From Pseudomonadota bacterium (GTDB lineage Bacteria; Pseudomonadota; Alphaproteobacteria; Sphingomonadales; Sphingomonadaceae): a stretch of DNA of 12,307 nucleotides. Positions 7,581 through 12,307 of this stretch are shown in pieces. Made by a program: the position numbers and the translations under genes. The stretch lies in NCBI GenBank assembly GCA_030271595.1, contig JARXKO010000017.1:2458-14764 (forward strand). Direction: 5' to 3'. Position 1 is the stretch's first letter. Each line of letters opens with the position of its first letter. The notes beneath the pieces are model-generated. The model searched no databases, was not told where the DNA came from, and was given only the letters and a program-made list of their open reading frames with translations.

Positions 7581-7587
7581 GGGGGGA
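7581..7587 (+). promoter_or_regulatory. G-run Shine-Dalgarno of the PrsW gene
   Basis: GGGGGGA six bases before the ATG at 7594, within the 16-bp gap after the metallopeptidase stop. It selects this ATG and supports operon translation. Confidence 0.6.
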
Positions 7588-7593
7588 CGCGCA

Positions 7594-8643
7594 ATGACCG
7601 CCGAATTCATCCATTGGGGTCTGGCACTGGTTCCGGTTCTCGTGTTGCTCGCCTTGTTCACCTGGCTCGACGCGTACAAGCTGATGAACTTCAAGGAGAT
7701 TTCAGTCCTGCTCATGCTTGGCGGGGTGGCCGCGGTCGTGTGCTACCCGATCAGCGGGCGCATGATCGATACCCTGCCGATCGGCTTCAATTTCTACAGC
7801 CGTTTCGTTGCGCCGTGGATCGAGGAGGGGGTCAAGGGGCTGGTCGTGGTCGCGCTCTTCCGCGCCAACCGCATCGGCTACAAGCTCGACGCGGTGATTT
7901 CCGGTTTCGCCATCGGCGCCGGCTTCTCGGTCATCGAGAACATCATCTATCTGATGCGCTTTCCCGACTACGGTGCGGGCACGTGGCTGGTCCGCGGGCT
8001 CGGCACCGCGGTGATGCACGGCACCACGCTCGCCTTGCTTGCCGCAAGCGCTCACGAATTCGCCGAGCGCGAGAACCGCGAGGCCGCGGGCGAGTTCAAT
8101 TTCCGCTTGTGGTGGTTTGTCCCGGGTTACCTCGGTGCGGTCGCAATCCACATGCTGTTCAATCAGTTTCCAGACCGGCCGATGCTGGCAATGATGGGCG
8201 CGGTGCTGGTCGCTCCGGTGGTGATGATCGGGATCCTCAATTTCGGGACCTCCGAGGCCCAGGCGTGGCTGGCGACCGAATATGAGGCGCATAAAGCGGC
8301 GCTTGCGGCGCTTGACAAGGGCCGGTGGCCGGAGGGGGCGGCAAGCCCGAGGATCGCCGCGCTGGGCAAGCGAATGGGGCCTGAAGCGGCCGAGCGGATC
8401 CGCGCTTACTGGCGAACCCAGGCCTATCTCGTGGTCGAGGCCGAGGAAACGCTGATCGAGGAGGCCGGCGGCGATGCGGTGTTCGACCGTGCCAAGGTCG
8501 CCGCGGCCTTTGCCGAGCTCAACCGCCTTCGCGGTGAGATGGGCAAATCGGCCTTCGCCGCGCTGAAACCGCTGCTGCCGTTCAGCCGCAACGATTATTG
8601 GGAAGTGTCCGAACTGCGCCAGCGCCTCCAGAAAGAGCGCTGA
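7594..8643 (+). CDS. PrsW-family intramembrane metalloprotease with soluble C-terminal extension
   Basis: 349 residues. The first ~217 are hydrophobic with about seven membrane segments (roughly 7-26, 37-51, 73-90, 99-121, 134-153, 173-191 and 199-217). The family's motifs are all present: APWIEEGVKG (Glu77, Glu78, Lys81), GFAIGAGFSVIEN (Glu115, Asn116), GTAVMHG (His142) and AIHMLFN (His186, Asn190). PrsW belongs to the CPBP/Abi-like glutamic intramembrane protease superfamily. The founding Bacillus member clips the anti-sigma factor RsiW, but nothing here shows an anti-sigma substrate. Residues ~218-349 are a helical, charged, non-membrane extension that I do not recognise; it may regulate the protease or bind a substrate. 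It is the third gene of the operon, 16 bp after the metallopeptidase gene. A natural candidate substrate is the anchored repeat protein encoded first in the operon (inference). Confidence 0.9.
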   Translation: MTAEFIHWGLALVPVLVLLALFTWLDAYKLMNFKEISVLLMLGGVAAVVCYPISGRMIDTLPIGFNFYSRFVAPWIEEGVKGLVVVALFRANRIGYKLDAVISGFAIGAGFSVIENIIYLMRFPDYGAGTWLVRGLGTAVMHGTTLALLAASAHEFAERENREAAGEFNFRLWWFVPGYLGAVAIHMLFNQFPDRPMLAMMGAVLVAPVVMIGILNFGTSEAQAWLATEYEAHKAALAALDKGRWPEGAASPRIAALGKRMGPEAAERIRAYWRTQAYLVVEAEETLIEEAGGDAVFDRAKVAAAFAELNRLRGEMGKSAFAALKPLLPFSRNDYWEVSELRQRLQKER

Positions 8644-8695
8644 GCCCACGCACGCGGCGTCTGTCCAAATCCACCAATTCGGCTATGCCACCTCG

Positions 8696-9214
8696 ATGCG
8701 CGAGACCGACCCCACCGACACGCCGATTGAAATCGATCCGGCGCATTTTCGTTCGGTCCTTGGCCATTACCCGACCGGCGTGTGCGTCGTGTCCGGCTGG
8801 CGCGAGCCCGGGAGCGCGGCCGGCCTTGCGATCGGCACCTTTACCTCGGTGTCGCTCGATCCGCCATTGGTCGGTTTCTGCCCCGACAAAAGGTCGTCAA
8901 GCTGGCCGCTGATGCGCCGCTCCGGGCGCTTTTGCGTCAATGTCCTCGGCGCCGACCAGCATGCGCTGTCGCGCAAATTCGCCACCCGCGGCGTCGACAA
9001 ATTTCACGGCGTGTCGCACAGCCTGTCGAAGCATGGGTTGCCCGTACTCGACGGAGTCGTCGCGGCGATCGAATGCGATATCGCCGCCGAACATGACGCC
9101 GGCGATCACCTGTTCGTCATCGGCCGGGTACTGTCGCTAGAGATTCTCCGGCCGGCCGCGCCGTTGCTCTATTTCAAGGGCAGCTACGGCACCTTTACCG
9201 CGCTCGATCACTGA
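8696..9214 (+). CDS. flavin reductase-like FMN-binding split-barrel protein
   Basis: 172 residues, normal length for the flavin_reduct (RutF/HpaC-like) family. Members bind FMN and use NAD(P)H to supply reduced flavin to a monooxygenase partner, in the cytoplasm. Visible family features are HYPTGVCVVSG (24-34), GTFTSVSLDPPLVGFCP (47-63), RFCVNVLGADQHALSRKFA (78-96), GDHLFVIGRV (136-145) and PLLYFKGSYG (156-165). There is no signal peptide. The ATG at 8696 is the only ATG, GTG or TTG in frame between the PrsW stop and the conserved region, but it has no clear Shine-Dalgarno sequence. It lies 52 bp after the PrsW gene on the same strand and may be read from the same transcript; its role seems unrelated. 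No oxygenase gene is visible in the window to pair with it. It converges on the kinase gene with a 16-bp gap. Confidence 0.88.
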   Translation: MRETDPTDTPIEIDPAHFRSVLGHYPTGVCVVSGWREPGSAAGLAIGTFTSVSLDPPLVGFCPDKRSSSWPLMRRSGRFCVNVLGADQHALSRKFATRGVDKFHGVSHSLSKHGLPVLDGVVAAIECDIAAEHDAGDHLFVIGRVLSLEILRPAAPLLYFKGSYGTFTALDH

Positions 9215-9230
9215 AGTCGGAGGACCCCGG

Positions 9231-11216
9231 TCAGCCGGCGTTGTTGAATGCGTCCGAGACCTTTTTCAGGTTGATCGGCTTGCGCACCACGGGGATGTGC
9301 TCATTGCCCGCGAGCCGGATATCGTCGGCATAGCCGGTCATCAGTGCGAGCCGGGCATTGCCCGATAGTTTTTCAACCTGACGCAACGTTTCGAGCCCGT
9401 CGAGACCGGGCATGGCGAAATCGCTGAGCACGTAATCGTAGCGGTCGGGGGCCTTGCGAAAGGCATCGATTGCCGCCCGTCCGTTCGAGAATTCTTCGAC
9501 GATCCCGCCGGCGTCGCGAAATTGCTCCGAGAGGACTACGCGGACCGAATCATCGTCATCGATGAGCATCAGCCGTTTGTCCGCGAGCCAGCCAAGCCGG
9601 TCGTCCTCGTCCTCCGCCGCCTCGGTCGCTGCGGCCTCGGTGGCGGGCAGGATAAGATCGACCGTGGTCCCCTCGCCCGGGATGCTGCGGATGTTGAGCT
9701 CCCCGCCGGACTGATGAACGAAGCCGGCGACCATCGATAGGCCAAGCCCGGTGCCTTTGCCGGTTTCCTTGGTGGTGAAGAACGGCTCGGTGACCTTGGC
9801 GAGAATATCTTCCGGGATGCCCGGTCCGCGATCGGCCACGCGAATGCGGATCGCGGGCTTGCCGACGGTGGTGCTGTCGGCAGCGTCGATTGAAACCGTG
9901 ATTTCTCCGCCTTCGGGCATGGCGTCGCGGGCATTGATGATGAGGTTCATCAACGCCAGCTCAAGCTGGTTGCGGTCGACGAACAGGTTGAGCGCTCGCT
10001 TCGGGCATTGCCAGTCGACGGTGATGGTTCCGCCAAGAGTATGATCGACCAGACCGGCGACCGATTCGCACAGGCTTGCCGGGTCGACACTCGACGGTGT
10101 CAGGTCCTGTTGCCGGGCGAAGGCCATCATCCGCCGAACCAGCTCGGCGCCCTGTTCGGCGGCATATTTCATCTGGTCGACGACCCGCTCCTCACGATCG
10201 CCGAGCTTGAGCCTGCGCTGGAGGACATGAATGCCGCCGAGCACCGCGGCGAGCAAATTGTTGAAGTCGTGCGCGACTCCGCCGGTCAACTGGCCGAGCG
10301 CATCGAGCTTGCCGACATGGACCAGCTGCGCTTCGAGCAGGCGCCGTTCGCTGACGTCGGTCAGCGTGCCCGCAAATTCGCCCGCTTTGCCCCCGTCAAG
10401 CAACACCGCCTGATCGTGAAAATGCTTGTAGCTGCCGTCGGCGCACTGCCACCGATATTCGATCGAAAGGCCGCCTTTGCCGCTGCGCTCGGCAAGCGCG
10501 GCGAGGACCGTCTCGCGGTCTTCGGGATGGATCCGCTCCTGCCACAGCGCGGGTTCGGACTTGACCTGATCGAACGAAAATCCGGTCATTGCCTCCAAGT
10601 TTCCGCTGACGAATTCGGGTCGTCTCGGGCCCTTGCCGTCGCGCTCGGTATAAAGGACGATCGGCAGGGATTGGATGATCGCGGCCTGGCGCCGCTCGCT
10701 ATCCTCGAGCTGCCGTTCGGCCTCGATCCGGCTCAATTGCTCCTGGTAATGCGCCTCGCGCAGCTGCTGCTCGGCAAGCGCCTGATCCTCGACCTGTCGG
10801 CGCATCCGGTAGAGGTCGACGAACACGCTGACCTTGGACTTGAGCACCAGCGGGTCGACCGGCTTGAACACATAATCGACCGCGCCCATCGCGTAGCCGC
10901 GCATCAGGTGTTCGGTTTCCTTGTTGACCGCCGACAGGAAGATGATCGGGATGCGCGCGGTCTGGGCACGATCGCGGATCAGGGCCGCGGTCTCGTAGCC
11001 GTCGAGCCCGGGCATGAACACGTCAAGCAGGATGACCGCGAATTCCTCGCGCAGCAAAAGACGGAGGGCATTGCGCCCGGACGAGGCGGTCACCACTTCG
11101 GCGACCGAATTCAGCACTTCCGACAGGGCCAGCAGGTTGCGCTCGTCGTCGTCGACCACCAGGATCCTGGCGGTGGCCGTCCCCTCATCGCTTGCCGCCG
11201 CGCGGTGTTTGGTCAC
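9231..11216 (-). CDS. hybrid histidine kinase, REC-PAS-HisKA-HATPase-REC
   Basis: 661 residues, cytoplasmic, no membrane segment. The order is: receiver 1 (about 17-135; acidic VDDDE, phosphoacceptor Asp65 in [10 protein letters not shown], Lys118 in FKPV); a coiled coil (about 135-178); a PAS/PAC domain (about 178-290, ending [10 protein letters not shown]); HisKA with His316 in [17 protein letters not shown]; HATPase_c with N box [11 protein letters not shown]1 box DRGPGI and G2 box GKGTGLGLS; and receiver 2 (about 547-660; Asp599 in LSDFAMPG, Thr627, Lys646). All signature residues are intact. The GTG start at 11216 overlaps the upstream stop as GTGA, so translation is probably coupled; no Shine-Dalgarno sequence is seen. 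The N-terminal receiver probably takes phosphate from the upstream hybrid kinase and controls this kinase, and receiver 2 then acts as output or phosphate sink. There is no DNA-binding domain, so the final target is outside this protein. Confidence 0.93.
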   Translation of the reverse strand: MTKHRAAASDEGTATARILVVDDDERNLLALSEVLNSVAEVVTASSGRNALRLLLREEFAVILLDVFMPGLDGYETAALIRDRAQTARIPIIFLSAVNKETEHLMRGYAMGAVDYVFKPVDPLVLKSKVSVFVDLYRMRRQVEDQALAEQQLREAHYQEQLSRIEAERQLEDSERRQAAIIQSLPIVLYTERDGKGPRRPEFVSGNLEAMTGFSFDQVKSEPALWQERIHPEDRETVLAALAERSGKGGLSIEYRWQCADGSYKHFHDQAVLLDGGKAGEFAGTLTDVSERRLLEAQLVHVGKLDALGQLTGGVAHDFNNLLAAVLGGIHVLQRRLKLGDREERVVDQMKYAAEQGAELVRRMMAFARQQDLTPSSVDPASLCESVAGLVDHTLGGTITVDWQCPKRALNLFVDRNQLELALMNLIINARDAMPEGGEITVSIDAADSTTVGKPAIRIRVADRGPGIPEDILAKVTEPFFTTKETGKGTGLGLSMVAGFVHQSGGELNIRSIPGEGTTVDLILPATEAAATEAAEDEDDRLGWLADKRLMLIDDDDSVRVVLSEQFRDAGGIVEEFSNGRAAIDAFRKAPDRYDYVLSDFAMPGLDGLETLRQVEKLSGNARLALMTGYADDIRLAGNEHIPVVRKPINLKKVSDAFNNAG

Positions 11217-12307
11217 GCCGCGACCGTAGGAGCCGAAGCGCGAGCCAAGTCACGGTTCGTCGCCGAACGGTCGATCCACACCCGCAGCAGCGCCAGCAGC
11301 ATGTCGATGTCGACCGGCTTGGCGATATAGTCGCTGGCCCCCGCATCGAGGCACTTCTGGCGGTCGCCCTTCATCGCCTTGGCGGTGACCGCGACCAGCG
11401 GGATATTCGCCAGACTGGGATTGGAGCGGATCCGGCGCATGGTTTCATAGCCGTCCATGTCGGGCATCATGATATCGACCAGTGCGACATCCACCCCGGG
11501 ATTCGAATCGAGAATCTCGATGCCTTCGGCGCCGCGCTCGGCGTGAAGCACCTCGGCTCCCTGCGCCTCGAGCACGCTGGTCAGCGAGTAGATGTTGCGG
11601 ATGTCATCATCGATGATGAGGATGCGTCTGCCCCTCAGGCTCTTGGCCGGCCTGGCGGGGCCGATCGCCCGCGCGGCCTTGGGTGCCTTCTTGCGCGGCT
11701 TGACCCTGGCAATGGCGCCGAACAACTTGGCCAGACGCTCCCGATCGGCCGGCTTTTCGATTACTTCGGTCGCGCCCAGAGCGAGTGCGTCCCCGGCGCG
11801 GTCGCCACCTGAAATGACATGGACCGGGATCGACGCCGTCTCGGGCTCGTGGCGCAGCAGGTCGAGCAACACGAAGCCGTCGATGTCGCTGAGACCAAGG
11901 TCGAGCGTGATCGCCGCGGGCTGGAGCTTGCGCGCCAGTGCGGCAGTCCCCGATCCGGTCGGCGAAATCACGCCCTTCATCCCCGATTCGTGGGCGATGT
12001 CGAGCAGGATCCCGGCAAACGCAGGGTCGTCCTCGACGATCAGGACGAACGGGTCCTTGCCGAGATAGCCGCGATCGTCGGTCGGCTCGACCAGTGGCTG
12101 CGCAGCCACTGCTTCGCCCTCGTCGCCGTCGAGCGCGACAGGGTGCGACAGGGCCGGAGCGCTCGAGGCGTGGAGCGGGACATAAAGGGTGAAGGTCGAG
12201 CCTTCGCCGGGGGTCGAGCTAACCTGGAGCTCGCCGCCGAGCAGGCCGGCGATTTCGCGGCTGATCGACAGGCCGAGCCCGGTGCCGCCATATTTGCGGC
12301 TGGTCGT
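11213..12307 (-). CDS. hybrid sensor histidine kinase, C-terminal part (HATPase end plus two receivers), 5' end outside window
   Basis: The frame is open to the window edge, giving 364 visible residues, so the GTG at 12109 is internal and not the start. The first visible residues, [19 protein letters not shown] and then [15 protein letters not shown], are the G2 box and end of a HATPase_c domain. Two receivers follow. The first has IVEDDPA, phosphoacceptor Asp (visible residue 136, [10 protein letters not shown]) and the Lys of IEKP. The second, after a Lys/Ala-rich linker, has IIDDDIRN, Asp (visible residue 278, [12 protein letters not shown]) and the Lys of IAKP. A signal input domain, probably with HAMP or PAS, should lie upstream. 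The gene ends TGA at 11213-11215, overlapping the next kinase gene by four bases. The two proteins probably form one phosphorelay, with the downstream N-terminal receiver as partner. Confidence 0.93.
   Translation of the reverse strand, partial: TTSRKYGGTGLGLSISREIAGLLGGELQVSSTPGEGSTFTLYVPLHASSAPALSHPVALDGDEGEAVAAQPLVEPTDDRGYLGKDPFVLIVEDDPAFAGILLDIAHESGMKGVISPTGSGTAALARKLQPAAITLDLGLSDIDGFVLLDLLRHEPETASIPVHVISGGDRAGDALALGATEVIEKPADRERLAKLFGAIARVKPRKKAPKAARAIGPARPAKSLRGRRILIIDDDIRNIYSLTSVLEAQGAEVLHAERGAEGIEILDSNPGVDVALVDIMMPDMDGYETMRRIRSNPSLANIPLVAVTAKAMKGDRQKCLDAGASDYIAKPVDIDMLLALLRVWIDRSATNRDLARASAPTVAA

Noticed and set aside
10008..11330. A 440-codon open frame on the plus strand opposite the REC-PAS kinase
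   Set aside because: The minus-strand kinase in the same place has complete, ordered domain motifs; the plus-strand product has none and no ribosome site.

Overview
This is a GC-rich bacterial chromosomal window. Its gene style (alanine/arginine-rich proteins, PAS and receiver-fused histidine kinases, GTGA start/stop overlaps) suggests an alphaproteobacterium, most likely Sphingomonadales. That placement is inference; there is no rRNA or marker gene to confirm it. I see no tRNA, rRNA, CRISPR array or insertion sequence. Coding density is high, and both window edges cut through a gene.

Left part (1-2316, + strand): the C-terminal ~771 residues of a TPR-CHAT protein, a caspase-like cysteine peptidase with an intact His/Cys dyad. 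A small exported protein with a CxC tail (2392-2646, - strand) converges on it. The AT-richer 225-bp gap at 2647-2871 separates this small gene from a divergent + strand operon and holds a plausible sigma-70 promoter.

Central part (2872-8643, + strand): a tight three-gene operon with gaps of 26 and 16 bp and G-run Shine-Dalgarno sequences. It encodes (i) a 506-aa membrane-anchored or exported protein built almost entirely from about 35 degenerate ten-residue repeats; (ii) a 1052-aa exported protein joining a peptidase-MA-like zinc metallopeptidase (HELAH...EG), a TolB/WD40-like beta-propeller and a likely outer-membrane beta-barrel; and (iii) a PrsW-family intramembrane protease with a soluble C-terminal extension. 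This cassette is the most unusual content of the window. It looks like a cell-envelope system in which a repetitive exported protein is handled by two proteases in different compartments. The CHAT peptidase next door may or may not belong to it. A flavin reductase-like gene (8696-9214) follows.

Right part (9231-12307, - strand): a signalling pair that converges on the flavin reductase gene. The upstream gene is the C-terminal end of a large hybrid histidine kinase (end of the ATPase domain plus two receivers). It overlaps by four bases the downstream REC-PAS-HisKA-HATPase-REC kinase. All phosphoacceptor residues visible in the two proteins are intact. Nothing in the sequence ties this pair directly to the central cassette.
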